Assembly (NCBI RefSeq): GCF_001748285.1
Contig: NZ_BDGT01000001.1
Location: forward strand, 202,809 to 266,808
DNA length: 64,000 bases
Origin: Thermogemmatispora onikobensis
Lineage (GTDB): Bacteria > Chloroflexota > Ktedonobacteria > Ktedonobacterales > Ktedonobacteraceae
Direction of reading: 5' to 3'
Positions 24,833-34,227 of the stretch are shown here, in pieces. The first letter of the stretch is position 1; every line of letters starts with the position of its first letter. Both the position numbers and the translations under genes were made by a program. A model generated the notes under the pieces. It ran no database searches and had not been told where the DNA came from. It saw nothing but the letters and a program-made list of their open reading frames with translations.

Positions 24833-27025
24833 ATGGACTATCTCCAGCTATCTTTACGGTATCTGCAGCAAGCATCGAGGAGAGTTAGCAAACTCGGGCC
24901 GAGGCTAAAGCGCTGGCTGGTTGGCGCCGGTCAGGTGGCGCTACTGCTGCTGGTGGCGCTGTTGATCCAGTGGCCCGCCCCGGTGAGTGACGATCAGCTG
25001 GTGGCCGCCTGGCCTGGCAGCGATCTCGTGGTGAGCCACTGGCCGATGGTTCTGGAGCTACAGCGTACAGTTGCTCAGGCGCACCGCCTTCCACTGTGGA
25101 ATCCCTATTTCGGCGGTGGCCTGCCTCTGGGTGCCGATCCCCTGGCGGCTCTCTTCTATCCACCCACACAACTGGTGTATTTCTTCTCGCTGCGCCACTA
25201 CTTCTTTCTATTGATGACGCTGCATTTCTTCTGGGCTGGTTTGGGAACACTGCTGCTGGCGCGCCGCGTTCTCGCGCTGCCGCGCTGGCCGGCGCTGGTG
25301 GCGGCGGTTAGCTATATGGCCACGCCACGCCTGATCAGCCATCTGGGAGCCGGTCATGTGACAATTATGCAGACGGTCTGCTGGTACCCCTGGTTGGCGC
25401 TGGCTGCCTGGGCCACCGTGCGCCAGCCGCTGCGCTGGGGTCCGGCCCTGGCCATCTGCGTGGCTATGACCTTGCTGGCCGGCCATCCGCAGATGGCCTA
25501 CTACGGCCTGCTGATGCTGGCCGCTGTCTCTCTCTGGTTCCTGCTGCAGCGTCTCAGGCAGGCCGGCAGGCGTCCGGCCCTGCTTTCTGCCAGCTGCCTC
25601 CTGGCAGCCTGCGGTCTGGGCGTGGCTCTGGCCGGCGTCCACCTTTTGCCTCTGCAGGAACTGATGCGCTACTCAACGCGGGCTTACGCCCTGCACCCCC
25701 ATGATCAGATTACGCTGACACAGTTCCTTCAGGCGCTGGTGAATACCCCACCGCCGGGCTGGCTCACCTGGGAGGGCATGATTGCCCCGGGCCTGAGCGT
25801 GCTCTGCCTGGCGGCCTTCGGCACGGCCAGCCGCACGCGCCAAGCCTGGCTGCTGGTGCTGGCCGTGATGCTGGTCGCCAGTCTGGCAATGGGGCAGTCC
25901 TCGAAGGTCTACCATGTGGTCCAGCATCTTCTGCCAGACTTCGACCGCTTCCGTGGCCTGGCACGCATCTGGTTCCTGGGCCTGTTGGGGATCGCGCTGC
26001 TGGCCGGTCTGGGCACCAGTACCGTGACAGAAGCTCTGCGGCGACTGAGCCGAGCCGCGAGTCTGGGCGCAGGAGCACTCTTGCTGGCTCTGGTGGTCAC
26101 CAACCTGGTGCTGCTCGATCAGCACTACTCGCAGGTTGGCTCCGTGAGCCTCATCACGACACCCTCGCGCCTCGCTCTGGCGGCGCAGCAGCTGGCCGGC
26201 GATGGACGCATCTATGGCGTGCAGGAGAATATTCCACAGCTGACCGCTGCTGAGCTGGAGTTACGCCTGGCCGACGGAGCTGATCCGCTGCTGGTCGGCG
26301 CTTACGTCCAGTATATGGACCGCGCCGGTGGGTACTACGGGACTGGCTATCAGCAGCGGATTCCCTACGATGCCCCCTGGGTCCACCCTGACCCGCGTCT
26401 ACTCGGCCTGCTGCACGTCACAGTACTGGTTTCAAAGCGCCCGCTTCACGATAGTCATCTGCTTCTCGTCGGCGAGATCGACGGGACCTTCCTCTACCGC
26501 AATAGTCTTGACGCCGGGCCGGCTTACCTGCTGCGCCCCGGACCGGATGGCCAACCGCCAAGCCTGGCCCATTACCAGCCTCTGCCAGCGACGGTCCAGC
26601 TGCTGCGCCTGCAGGACGATGAACAGAGCTTCCGCGTGACCAGCGCCACAGGCGGCTACCTGGTGGTGGCTACGACAGCTTACCCAGGCTGGATAGCCAT
26701 ACTCGACGGGCAGCGCGTGCCCGTGCAGAGTTTCGCCAGTCTGATGCCGGCCATTCGCGTCGGACCGGGGACACACACCCTCAGTTATCTCTATCGTCCC
26801 GCCTCGGTGCTGAGAGGCGCGGCCCTTTCTGCGCTCGGCCTGCTGACGCTGCTGTTCTGGCTGGCCGGCTGGCAACTCTATCGACGGGGGCGCCTCCCGC
26901 GCATTGTCCCGCGCTGGCCAGACAGATCGCGCGCTGCTCCGATCGGTTCAGCATCCAGCGCGGCTTCGCCCGAGCAGGCTCCTTCGTCAGAAGGCGAGAT
27001 CGCCGCATCGCTCGGCCAGGAGTAA
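24833..27025 (+). CDS. YfhO-family multi-spanning membrane protein
   Basis: About 730 residues from ATG 24833; ATG 24803 is an alternative with no better RBS. Roughly a dozen hydrophobic segments follow a short basic N-terminus. The first periplasmic loop carries SDLVVSHWPMVLE and LPLWNPYFGGGLPLGADPLAAL, the pattern of YfhO and GT-C-fold glycosyltransferases acting on lipid-linked sugars. The C-terminal part (about 620-690) is a soluble beta-rich domain (GGYLVVATTAYPGWIAILDG) seen in YfhO proteins. It probably modifies a surface polymer or lipid. A large inverted repeat at 27039-27115 separates it from the convergent SDR gene. Confidence 0.8.
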   Translation: MDYLQLSLRYLQQASRRVSKLGPRLKRWLVGAGQVALLLLVALLIQWPAPVSDDQLVAAWPGSDLVVSHWPMVLELQRTVAQAHRLPLWNPYFGGGLPLGADPLAALFYPPTQLVYFFSLRHYFFLLMTLHFFWAGLGTLLLARRVLALPRWPALVAAVSYMATPRLISHLGAGHVTIMQTVCWYPWLALAAWATVRQPLRWGPALAICVAMTLLAGHPQMAYYGLLMLAAVSLWFLLQRLRQAGRRPALLSASCLLAACGLGVALAGVHLLPLQELMRYSTRAYALHPHDQITLTQFLQALVNTPPPGWLTWEGMIAPGLSVLCLAAFGTASRTRQAWLLVLAVMLVASLAMGQSSKVYHVVQHLLPDFDRFRGLARIWFLGLLGIALLAGLGTSTVTEALRRLSRAASLGAGALLLALVVTNLVLLDQHYSQVGSVSLITTPSRLALAAQQLAGDGRIYGVQENIPQLTAAELELRLADGADPLLVGAYVQYMDRAGGYYGTGYQQRIPYDAPWVHPDPRLLGLLHVTVLVSKRPLHDSHLLLVGEIDGTFLYRNSLDAGPAYLLRPGPDGQPPSLAHYQPLPATVQLLRLQDDEQSFRVTSATGGYLVVATTAYPGWIAILDGQRVPVQSFASLMPAIRVGPGTHTLSYLYRPASVLRGAALSALGLLTLLFWLAGWQLYRRGRLPRIVPRWPDRSRAAPIGSASSAASPEQAPSSEGEIAASLGQE

Positions 27026-27038
27026 GGAGTAGCGTAGC

Positions 27039-27115
27039 GCAAAGGAAGAGCGACAGGGCAAGCTCCAGCGGCCCCCACAGCACAGCACAGCTCAGCGCAG
27101 TCGCTCTTCCTTTGC
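27039..27115. terminator. long inverted repeat between convergent genes
   Basis: Perfect 16-bp arms GCAAAGGAAGAGCGAC (27039-27054) and GTCGCTCTTCCTTTGC (27100-27115) with a 45-nt loop, in the gap between the YfhO-like gene and the SDR gene. It could end transcription from both sides. Confidence 0.55.
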
Positions 27116-27162
27116 CTTTGCCAGGATCGGATAGGGTCAGGGAAGTTCCACTTCCAGCCAGC

Positions 27163-28017
27163 TCAGTGCGCTTGTGGTTCGGGCGTCGAGGAGAGTGAGC
27201 GGCCACCAACGGCAGATCTGCCGGGCTGCGTGCGACGAGGCAGGAAGCTGCCAGCGACGCGCGCTCCCAGCGTCCGCGGTACCAGATGCGTGCTGAAGGC
27301 CATCAGCTTGTTGAGCAGGCCCGGGACAACCTGACTGCGTCCCCGTTCCAGAGCGCGGAGACTGGCGGTTACCACCTGTTCAGGGGAGAGAATCCCGCCA
27401 GGCATGTCTTCCTGTGAGGTGCCTATGACCGCAAAGAAGTTGGTGGCGACAGGGCCAGGACAGACGGCCAGAACCCGCAGTCCCTGGCGCCGATACTCGA
27501 CCCACAACGCCTGGCTGAAAGAGAGCACGAAAGCTTTGGTAGCAGCATAGACAGCCATATGGGGAATGGGCAGGAAGGCCGCCAGCGAGGCCAGATTAAT
27601 GACAGCTCCCTCACCCCTGGCCAGCATCGCGGGGAGCAGCGCATGGGTGAGGTCAACAAGAGCGGTCACGTTGAGCATGATCTCCTCATGTTCACGCTCG
27701 GCAGCTTGCTCAGCGAAGGGACCATAGGTGCCGAAGCCGGCGTTGTTGATGAGCAGGTCAACGGTGAGACCACGCTCCCGTACAAGGCTGGCCAGCTGGG
27801 CCGCCGCCCCCTCACGGCTGAGGTCACTGGCGATGACCTCAGCCTGGATACCATGCCGCTCCTGCAGCTCACTGGCAAGCTGCTGCAGACGCTCCTCCGA
27901 GCGCGCCACGAGGATAAGATGCATGCCGCGCGCCGCCAGGGCCTGGGCAAACGCGCGCCCAATACCCGATGAGGCCCCTGTAATCAGGGCAGTCTTGCCA
28001 CGATAGTGGTATGTCAA
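27163..28017 (-). CDS. short-chain dehydrogenase/reductase
   Basis: 284 residues if TTG 28017 is the start, which has AGGAGGAGA at good distance; GTG 28038 lies inside that region and has no RBS. The Rossmann motif TGASSGIGRAFAQAL is near the N-terminus, the INNAG motif (LLINNAGFGTYGP) follows, and the catalytic Ser-Tyr-Lys set is in NLASLAAFLPIPHMAVYAATKAF (Ser, then YxxxK). This is a classical NAD(P)-dependent oxidoreductase of unknown substrate. The long C-terminal tail is typical of DltE/YqjQ-like SDRs. It converges with the YfhO-like gene. Confidence 0.88.
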   Translation of the reverse strand: MTYHYRGKTALITGASSGIGRAFAQALAARGMHLILVARSEERLQQLASELQERHGIQAEVIASDLSREGAAAQLASLVRERGLTVDLLINNAGFGTYGPFAEQAAEREHEEIMLNVTALVDLTHALLPAMLARGEGAVINLASLAAFLPIPHMAVYAATKAFVLSFSQALWVEYRRQGLRVLAVCPGPVATNFFAVIGTSQEDMPGGILSPEQVVTASLRALERGRSQVVPGLLNKLMAFSTHLVPRTLGARVAGSFLPRRTQPGRSAVGGRSLSSTPEPQAH

Positions 28018-28373
28018 GAGAACTCTCCTCCTCTTCACCTTTCACAAGATCATAGCCGCTTCGCTTACTCGTCTCGCCCCCGCTCCCTTGGACCATCTGC
28101 TGGGCCATCTGCTCGCCCTCGCCATTCAGGCGCCGTTCATCTTGACAGCACTCCCCTCGCTGTGACAGGCTGTAGAGAAGAGACCCGCAAGCAGATGGAG
28201 AGCAGAGGCAGCTGAGAAGCCAGCAGCGGTAGCTCGCGAGCCAGGGCCGGCGCCATAGGGCACCTGCACCCTCTCGCTTTCTTTCTGTAAGAGAATAGTA
28301 GCACTGGCATGCGGGGCTAATTCAAGAGCATCCTTCTCCCCCAGCACGACCGGCCTGATTATCATGACTGTCG
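28018..28373. other. divergent intergenic region
   Basis: About 350 bases between the leftward SDR gene and the rightward MFS gene. Neither a gene nor a well-spaced promoter pair was recognised; the MFS start at 28374 lacks a good RBS. Confidence 0.4.
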
Positions 28374-29732
28374 ATGAAAGTCCTGACCAATCGCAATTTC
28401 GCTCTGCTCTGGCTCGGCCAGGCCATCTCTAACCTGGGCGACGTGATTCTAGGAGCAGCGCTTGTACTTTGGATCGCTAACGACCTGGGGCGGGGGCATT
28501 CGTGGGCACCAGTGGCGGTCAGTGGGGTCTTCATGGCAGAGTACGCGCCGGTGGCAATTATCGGCCCACTGGCTGGCGTCTTCGTCGATCGCTGGTCACG
28601 GCGGCTGACTATGCTGCGTACCGATGGCTTGCGCATGGCGCTCACGGGCTGCCTGGCCTGGGCCCTTGCTCCAACCGTGCCATTCTTCGGTGAACTGGAG
28701 CTACCGCTTGGCTGGCAGCTCGGCGCTGTCTATACCGTAGTGCTACTCGACCAAAGCTGCGGCCAGTTTTTTAATCCCGCACGCCTGGCCCTGATCGGCG
28801 ACATCGTTGAACCAGAGGACCTGGCCCGGGCCACGAGTCTCAGCCAGGCTACGATGGGACTCTCCGTCATCCTTGGGCCGGCCATCGGCTCGCTGCTGGT
28901 CTTCAACCTCGGCATCCAGTGGGCCGTGATCGCCGATGCCCTCTCCTTCGGCATCTCCTTTCTGACGATCGCCCTGATCCGCGCCCCAGGCGAGAAGCGT
29001 CTGGAGAGCGATCACAGTAGCTTCAGCCAGGACTTCCGTGCCGGACTGCGTGTTTTGTTCGGCAGTCGGGGGCTATTGGCCGTGCTCTTGGCCAGCTTGC
29101 TGAGCATGAGCGCCTTCGGAGCGCTCAATGCTCTGGCCATCTTTTTTGTAACCGACAATCTGCAGGCCCAGCCGAATCTCTATGGTCCGCTGGGCACGGT
29201 GCTTGGCCTGGGAGCCATTGCCGGCGCCTTGATCACCGGTCTGATCGCCAATCGGCTGGGCCTGCCACGCCTGCTGTGGGGAGCCACCTTTGCGCTGGGG
29301 CTGACCACACTGCTGTTGGCGCGCATGTCCAGCGTTGGCCCAGCCTTCGGGCTGATCTTTCTGGTGGGTGCGACCTGGATCGCCGTAAATGTGGCCGTCG
29401 AGCCGCTGGTGCTGCGGCTGACGGCCCGTGAATTTGTGGGTCGCGTGACAGCAGTGCTCACGCCGGCGGGCAGCCTGGCCTCGGTCCTGAGCGCCGCTCT
29501 GGCCGGGTCCCTGGTGAGCACTGTGCTGCACGGCTTCCGGGGCACAGTATTCGGCCTGGCTTTTGGCCCGGTGGACACCTTCTTCTGTGGCATCGGGGCT
29601 TTGGTGCTGCTGGGCAGCACGGCAGTACACCTGCTGATGCACGATGTGCGTTTCCTGGATGAGCAGCCGAAGCCCGAGACCCCAACGCTGGCCTCTCCCA
29701 GCGGCGAGCAGGCCGAGACTCCCGATGCCTAG
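28374..29732 (+). CDS. MFS transporter (MFS_3 / EntS-like)
   Basis: 452 residues with about twelve hydrophobic segments. The N-terminus NRNFALLWLGQAISNLGD is typical of the MFS_3/EntS-type exporters, and the loop 2-3 motif lies in GVFVDRWSRRLTML. Transport is driven by ion gradients across the cytoplasmic membrane. The substrate is unknown; relatives export siderophores, macrolides or other small molecules. The C-terminal 30 residues are polar and rich in Pro/Glu. It converges with the thioesterase gene at 29740. Confidence 0.85.
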   Translation: MKVLTNRNFALLWLGQAISNLGDVILGAALVLWIANDLGRGHSWAPVAVSGVFMAEYAPVAIIGPLAGVFVDRWSRRLTMLRTDGLRMALTGCLAWALAPTVPFFGELELPLGWQLGAVYTVVLLDQSCGQFFNPARLALIGDIVEPEDLARATSLSQATMGLSVILGPAIGSLLVFNLGIQWAVIADALSFGISFLTIALIRAPGEKRLESDHSSFSQDFRAGLRVLFGSRGLLAVLLASLLSMSAFGALNALAIFFVTDNLQAQPNLYGPLGTVLGLGAIAGALITGLIANRLGLPRLLWGATFALGLTTLLLARMSSVGPAFGLIFLVGATWIAVNVAVEPLVLRLTAREFVGRVTAVLTPAGSLASVLSAALAGSLVSTVLHGFRGTVFGLAFGPVDTFFCGIGALVLLGSTAVHLLMHDVRFLDEQPKPETPTLASPSGEQAETPDA

Positions 29733-29739
29733 TCCGGCC

Positions 29740-30294
29740 TCACTCGCTGCTGCCTTCCTCCAATTTCGCCAGCTCTTCTTCGAGTTTCTGCATCCGTTGG
29801 CGGCGCAGGCGGGCCCGCTCGATGATGGCGCGCTCCTCATCGTTGCCAGGGACAAGCGGAGGGACCGGCGTGGGTTTGCCATGCTCATCGAGAGCAACGT
29901 AGATCACCCGGCTGCTGGCGACATGCCGCACTTCGCCAGTCAGGGGGTCCTCCGCTGTGACACGCACGCCGACCTCCATGCTGCTGCGCCCCACATACTG
30001 CAGCTCGCAGTGCACTGAGACAACATCTCCTAGATAGGCCGGCTCCAGGAAGTCAAAGCGCTCAACACGTGCAGTGACTACATTGCGGTGCGAGTGCTTG
30101 ATGGCGACCACCGCCGCCGCCTCGTCGACCATGCGCATGATGACGCCGCCGTGGACATTGCCATTGGCATTGGCGTCGAGAACTCCCATGAGACGGCTGC
30201 TGGTGGTACGCGAGTAGGCGATGGTATGCCCCTGGCTACTGTCGATCGCCGGGAACGAGGTTGCTCGCTCTTTCGCCTTGTCGAACAGCTCCAT
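29740..30294 (-). CDS. hotdog-fold acyl-CoA thioesterase
   Basis: 184 residues with one hotdog domain of the YciA/BACH type. The signature stretch is NANGNVHGGVIMRMVDEAAAVVA, where the Asn and His/Gly region holds the catalytic pocket, followed by HSHRNVVTARVERFDF. It hydrolyses acyl-CoA to free acid and CoA in the cytosol. A coiled-coil-prone C-terminal helix (IIERARLRRQRMQKLEEEL) may drive oligomer formation. The lipoprotein gene lies 84 bp downstream on the same strand. Confidence 0.88.
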   Translation of the reverse strand: MELFDKAKERATSFPAIDSSQGHTIAYSRTTSSRLMGVLDANANGNVHGGVIMRMVDEAAAVVAIKHSHRNVVTARVERFDFLEPAYLGDVVSVHCELQYVGRSSMEVGVRVTAEDPLTGEVRHVASSRVIYVALDEHGKPTPVPPLVPGNDEERAIIERARLRRQRMQKLEEELAKLEEGSSE

Positions 30295-30378
30295 GCGCTC
30301 CTTTCACTCCGTACGTTGGTGACCGACGATGAGGCCCTTGCGCCCGCCCCGCCCGGTGATGGCCCCTTGCCCCTGCCT

Positions 30379-31023
30379 TCAGCTCGTGAAGGCGAAGGAG
30401 TGCAGCATCGGCTGAAATTCTCCTTCATCAGCCAGATCGAAGATCTCCTGGGCAGTAGCGTAGGCAATGGTAAAACCCTGGGTTTGGGGCGAGTTCGCCG
30501 GATGGTTGGCGGCCAGAACAACGATTTTGACCGTGACTGGATTCGGTTGGCCCTCGACACGCAGGTCACCGGTGGCCGCTCCCTGGTTCCAAGACTCGCC
30601 AGCCACGGTCGCGGTCGGGGCGACGCTGACCGGCTGGTAGTGAGTGACCTGCGAGCGGAAGAGCTGCAGACCCACCGAGACCTGGTCTTGTGCCGAGATG
30701 ATACCGTTCGGATTGGGCTGGACATGCACCGAGAGATAGGCGATGCCCTGCGGATCAGAAAAGGTGACAAAGCCTGGCTTGCTGGTGTCTACTTTCCAGC
30801 CGCGGGGATAGCTGATGACATAGCCATCACCCCGATAGCTGACGAGATTGCCCGCCGGAGCCGTGCTAGAGGCCACGCTCGGCTTGCTCGTTGGGGTCGG
30901 TGTCGGCGTCGGGGTACCACCTGTGCCCCCAAAGAGGTTGCAGGCTCCTAAGAGACTCATCAAGATCAGAGAGCAACCGACGCCCAAGAAGAGGCGCGTA
31001 AGCTGCTGAATCGGGTGCTTCAT
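30379..31023 (-). CDS. PsbP-like lipoprotein
   Basis: 214 residues from ATG 31023, with GGAGGG upstream. The signal peptide ends in a lipobox (SLLGAC), so the mature protein should be a lipid-anchored surface protein. A Thr/Pro-rich linker (TPTPTPTPTS) follows, and then a globular domain beginning YRGDGYVISYPRGWKVDTS, a pattern typical of PsbP/Mog1-fold lipoproteins of Gram-positive-like bacteria and Chloroflexota. No catalytic residues are known. Function unknown. It is downstream of, and co-directional with, the peroxiredoxin gene, but 290 bp away. Confidence 0.8.
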   Translation of the reverse strand: MKHPIQQLTRLFLGVGCSLILMSLLGACNLFGGTGGTPTPTPTPTSKPSVASSTAPAGNLVSYRGDGYVISYPRGWKVDTSKPGFVTFSDPQGIAYLSVHVQPNPNGIISAQDQVSVGLQLFRSQVTHYQPVSVAPTATVAGESWNQGAATGDLRVEGQPNPVTVKIVVLAANHPANSPQTQGFTIAYATAQEIFDLADEGEFQPMLHSFAFTS

Positions 31024-31309
31024 TATTGGGCAGCCCTCCACAGTCGATATTTGCATGCCACTGATCGGCGTGCAAACTGCTCAGCTTGTGCGCCGCCTAT
31101 TATAGCAGCCGCTGGCAGCACGGACCAGGCACGTGGCCCATTTGTGCCCGCCCTGGTCCTGTCCCATGCCGATGATAACGCCCCTTCCTGGGCTTTTTAC
31201 GGGTCGGTTCCTTCCAGGTAGCCAAAGCTGCTGGCCGGAGCCAGCTCAGGCTCGACTGTGGCCGGCTTCTCGTTCACCTTTGACTTGAGCCAGGCTCAGC
31301 CAGAAAGGA

Positions 31310-31819
31310 TCAGGCAAGCTGCAGCTCCTCGATGGCACGCAGCACCTCTTGCGCATGCCCATCTGGCTTGACACTGCGCCAGACCTTGCGAATGAGGCCA
31401 TCCCGATCGATGAGGAAGGTCATGCGCTGAACGCCGAGATACTTGCGACCGTAGAGAGTCTTTTCCCCATAAGCCCCATACTGGCGCGCGACTACAGCCC
31501 CCACATCGGCAAGCAAAGGGAAAGGCAGATGGTATTTTTCAGCAAAGTCGCGATGCGAGTCCACCTCATCGGCACTGATGCCAAGCACAACGATGCCGCG
31601 CCGACGGAACTCGGGATGCATGTCGCGGAAATTGCAGGCCTCTGTCGTGCAGCCAGGAGTATTATCTCTTGGATAGAAGTAGAGGACAACGACACGCCCG
31701 CGTAGATCGGCCAGATGCAACTGATCACCGCTGGTCTCGTCGCCGCCTACGACAGGCAGCGTGAAGTCGGGGGCCGGCTGGCCCTCCTCTAACACAACAC
31801 GCTCTATTGTTTCGCTCAT
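31310..31819 (-). CDS. peroxiredoxin (BCP/PrxQ type)
   Basis: 169 residues. The peroxidatic site is NTPGCTTEACNFRD, with the peroxidatic cysteine in PGCT and a second cysteine five residues later as in BCP/PrxQ enzymes. The surrounding YFYPRDNTPGC and GADEVDSHRDFAEKYHLPFPLLAD-like region also fit. It reduces hydrogen and alkyl peroxides in the cytosol. The active-site residue is encoded by a normal cysteine codon, so this is not a selenoprotein despite the tRNA-Sec nearby. It appears monocistronic. Confidence 0.93.
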   Translation of the reverse strand: MSETIERVVLEEGQPAPDFTLPVVGGDETSGDQLHLADLRGRVVVLYFYPRDNTPGCTTEACNFRDMHPEFRRRGIVVLGISADEVDSHRDFAEKYHLPFPLLADVGAVVARQYGAYGEKTLYGRKYLGVQRMTFLIDRDGLIRKVWRSVKPDGHAQEVLRAIEELQLA

Positions 31820-31983
31820 CGCTGGTCCTTTCGTTGCATAGAAAGTCTGACCCGGCGTCCGCAGGAGGCGGCGCGGCGGGTTAGCGCCCGAGGCGCTGCT
31901 TACACAGTATCACCACCACCCTTCCGCTGACAAGGCCAGCCGCTCCCTCTCGCTGCTCCCAAGTTGGCAACAGCTATGCCAGG

Positions 31984-32970
31984 CTAGGCCCTGGACTGGA
32001 GCTTGAGCAGCCGCTCGGCATTGCCGTGGGCGATCTTCTCACGGTCGGCAGGGCTGAGCGGTGCCTGCTCAAGAAAAGCCCGCGCCTGCCTGTCCTGGAT
32101 ATAGGGGTAGTCCACAGAGTAGAGAATGCGATCGGCCCCCACGATCTGCAGCGTCAGTAGAAAAGGCGGCAAGGTGAAGAGGCCGCTGGGCGTCACGTAG
32201 AAATGCTCCAGGAAGTAGTCGGCCACGGGCCGCTGCAGATGCGTGGCCGCAGGAGTTAGCGTCTGATTGATGCGTGCCAGGTAGAAGGGGATCATCTCGC
32301 CCCAGTGCCCGAGAATCATCTGCAAGCGCGGATGGCGATCGAAGACGCCAGCCAGGATCAGATGTAAAGCATGAATGCCGGTCTCCAGATGCCAGCCCCA
32401 GCCCGCCGTGGCGAAGACGGTCGTGACGTTGGGGGGGAGTCCCGCGTAGCAGGCGGCAATCACCGGCTCCGGCGGCGGAGCTGGATGTAGATAGATGGGC
32501 ACGTCCAGAGCTTCAGCAGCCTCTAGCAGAGGGCGGAAGCGGGGATCATCCAGGAAAAGGCCCTCGACCCGCCCGTTGATCATGGCTCCTTTGAAGCCTA
32601 GCCTGGAGACAGTTCGCTCTAGCTCGCGGGCCGCCGCCTCGGGATCAGTCAACGGCAAGGTGGCAAAGCCGGCAAAGCGCTCAGGATGGGCCTGGATGGC
32701 AGCGGCCAGGCGATCATTGACCTCTCGCATGAGCGCGACAGCCTCCGCAGGCGGGATGGCCGGAAGAGCCATAGCCGTGTAGGAAAGAATCTGCATATCG
32801 ATGCCCATGCTGTCCATAGCGCGTAGCCGCCCCTCGCCAAGATCTTCCAGCTCTCGCTCAGGCGGGGGATAGCCAACGGGACGGAAGCCCACTTCCTGGG
32901 GCTGCCACCGCGCAGCAGCTCGATTAATCTCTGCAATTTGAAAATGCTCTTCGAGTGCGATAATGCGCAT
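31984..32970 (-). CDS. amidohydrolase-2 family enzyme (resorcylate-decarboxylase-like)
   Basis: 328 residues from ATG 32970. It opens with MRIIALEEHFQI, the start typical of the gamma-resorcylate decarboxylase branch of the amidohydrolase superfamily. Metal and active-site residues probably lie in IYLHPAPPPEP, ILGHWGEMIPF and SVDYPYI. Members are metal-dependent TIM barrels that decarboxylate or hydrolyse aromatic or heterocyclic acids. The true substrate is unknown. The gene seems to stand alone, so context does not help. Confidence 0.85.
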   Translation of the reverse strand: MRIIALEEHFQIAEINRAAARWQPQEVGFRPVGYPPPERELEDLGEGRLRAMDSMGIDMQILSYTAMALPAIPPAEAVALMREVNDRLAAAIQAHPERFAGFATLPLTDPEAAARELERTVSRLGFKGAMINGRVEGLFLDDPRFRPLLEAAEALDVPIYLHPAPPPEPVIAACYAGLPPNVTTVFATAGWGWHLETGIHALHLILAGVFDRHPRLQMILGHWGEMIPFYLARINQTLTPAATHLQRPVADYFLEHFYVTPSGLFTLPPFLLTLQIVGADRILYSVDYPYIQDRQARAFLEQAPLSPADREKIAHGNAERLLKLQSRA

Positions 32971-33126
32971 ACCTTTCACCTTCTCCTTCGATCAACGGGC
33001 TGGTCGCGGCTTTCAGCTGCGCAACCAGCGAGAGCAGGAGAGGCCGGCCAGCGCTCTCTGGCCAGCACTCTTCTCTTTTGATGATAGGGCAGACCTGCCA
33101 GAGCCTGCTACCAACAGCGCAGGCCG

Positions 33127-33168
33127 CAGCTCATAGCTCACAGCCCGCAGCTCACAGCTCACAGCTCA
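33127..33168 (+). repeat. CAGCTCA heptamer repeat
   Basis: Six tandem 7-nt units, four of them perfect CAGCTCA, in the gap between the amidohydrolase and TMEM175-like genes. No gene or known element is associated. Confidence 0.7.
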
Positions 33169-33206
33169 CTTCCTCGTCCCTCTGCTGGCAGGTGCTGACC
33201 AGTAGC

Positions 33207-33851
33207 TCAGTGCCGTTGCCTGGGCTGCCTGCGTCCGATGAAGCGCGTCAGGCCACTGACCGCAGGAATCAGCAACCAGCAGACCATCACTGGCAGTGTG
33301 GTGCGTGTGAACAAGAGCAGCAGCAAAGAAGAGAGGAGCAGAAGCGAGGTGGGGAGACCGTAATAGAGGGCGTGCTCCCAGATCTGCCGCCCCATCGCAC
33401 GCTCAAGCAGTCCACGATGAAAGACGGCATACCAGGTCAGCACTACGAGTGCCAGGCCGCAGCAGGCCAGATTAAGTGTATAGAATGCAATCGCCAGGGG
33501 TATGGTTGGATAGCGGCCAAAACTGTTCATAGCCACTGGCAAGAGGGTGATGAAAAAGAGAAAGAGCAGGCAGAGCGCAGAGAAGCCTCCATCTACCACG
33601 GTCATCCGATCCATCAAGCGATGTTGACCGTACCAGTAAGAGGAGCACAAGGCGAAGGTCATAATATAAATCAAGAAACGCGGGAGCAGAGTAAGAAATG
33701 CATCGGGAATGGCTGCTGATCCGAGGCCATCCGGCAGGCGGATATCGAGGACCAGGAGGGTCATGGCGACTGCAAAGATCCCGTCGCTCAGTGCGCTCAA
33801 GCGGTCTTTGCTCGCCAGAAGATCGTTGCTGGCTGCGTGTCTCTGCTGCAT
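33207..33851 (-). CDS. TMEM175-like (DUF1211) membrane channel
   Basis: 214 residues with about five or six transmembrane segments. The first helix carries LSALSDGIFAVAMTLLVLDI, matching the FSDGIFAIA signature that lines the pore of bacterial TMEM175 potassium channels. One unit rather than a fused pair is present, so it should assemble as a tetramer. The lysosomal homologue conducts K+ and protons. It is monocistronic, with a low-complexity gap on its upstream side and the heptamer repeat close to its 3' end. Confidence 0.88.
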   Translation of the reverse strand: MQQRHAASNDLLASKDRLSALSDGIFAVAMTLLVLDIRLPDGLGSAAIPDAFLTLLPRFLIYIMTFALCSSYWYGQHRLMDRMTVVDGGFSALCLLFLFFITLLPVAMNSFGRYPTIPLAIAFYTLNLACCGLALVVLTWYAVFHRGLLERAMGRQIWEHALYYGLPTSLLLLSSLLLLLFTRTTLPVMVCWLLIPAVSGLTRFIGRRQPRQRH

Positions 33852-34227
33852 GCTATCCTCCCTTGACAGAAGACAATCCGGCTTGAGTCCGATGCTCTCT
33901 CTCCCTGGAGGCAGCTACCACAAGTGTCTCTCCAGAGTCAGAGCAGGAGAGAAGACAGCTTTACCTCCTTGATTGGAGCCGAACAGCTCCAGGAAGAGTA
34001 CACCGTTTTTACTTCTTCAGAAGCATAGCAGTCAGCACTTTTCCCTGGCAAGTGCAGAGAGAGAAAGAGCGGAGTGGAGCGAAGCGGGGTATCCGAGAGC
34101 GATCAGCAGGCCATCGTGAATCAGAGCCAGCAGGGAACGGCGCGCGGGCGAGTCCTCTGCAGAGCAGCGTCCTGCGCGCCGTCGCTGGCGCGGCCACCCT
34201 GGCATGGTGGTCGCTCTAGCCCGGTCT
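33852..34227. other. intergenic region after nadA
   Basis: About 375 bases between the 3' end of nadA and the start of the TMEM175-like gene, both on the minus strand. It contains an inverted repeat at 34138-34181 that could end nad transcription. No gene was seen. Confidence 0.4.
34138..34181 (-). terminator. inverted repeat downstream of nadA
   Basis: Perfect 8-bp arms CGGCGCGC (34138-34145) and GCGCGCCG (34174-34181) with a 28-nt loop and no T-run. A possible but weak terminator of the nadBCA transcript. Confidence 0.3.

Noticed and set aside
31310..31819. Peroxiredoxin as a selenoprotein
   Set aside because: The peroxidatic position is encoded by a cysteine codon, not TGA, and the frame is continuous.
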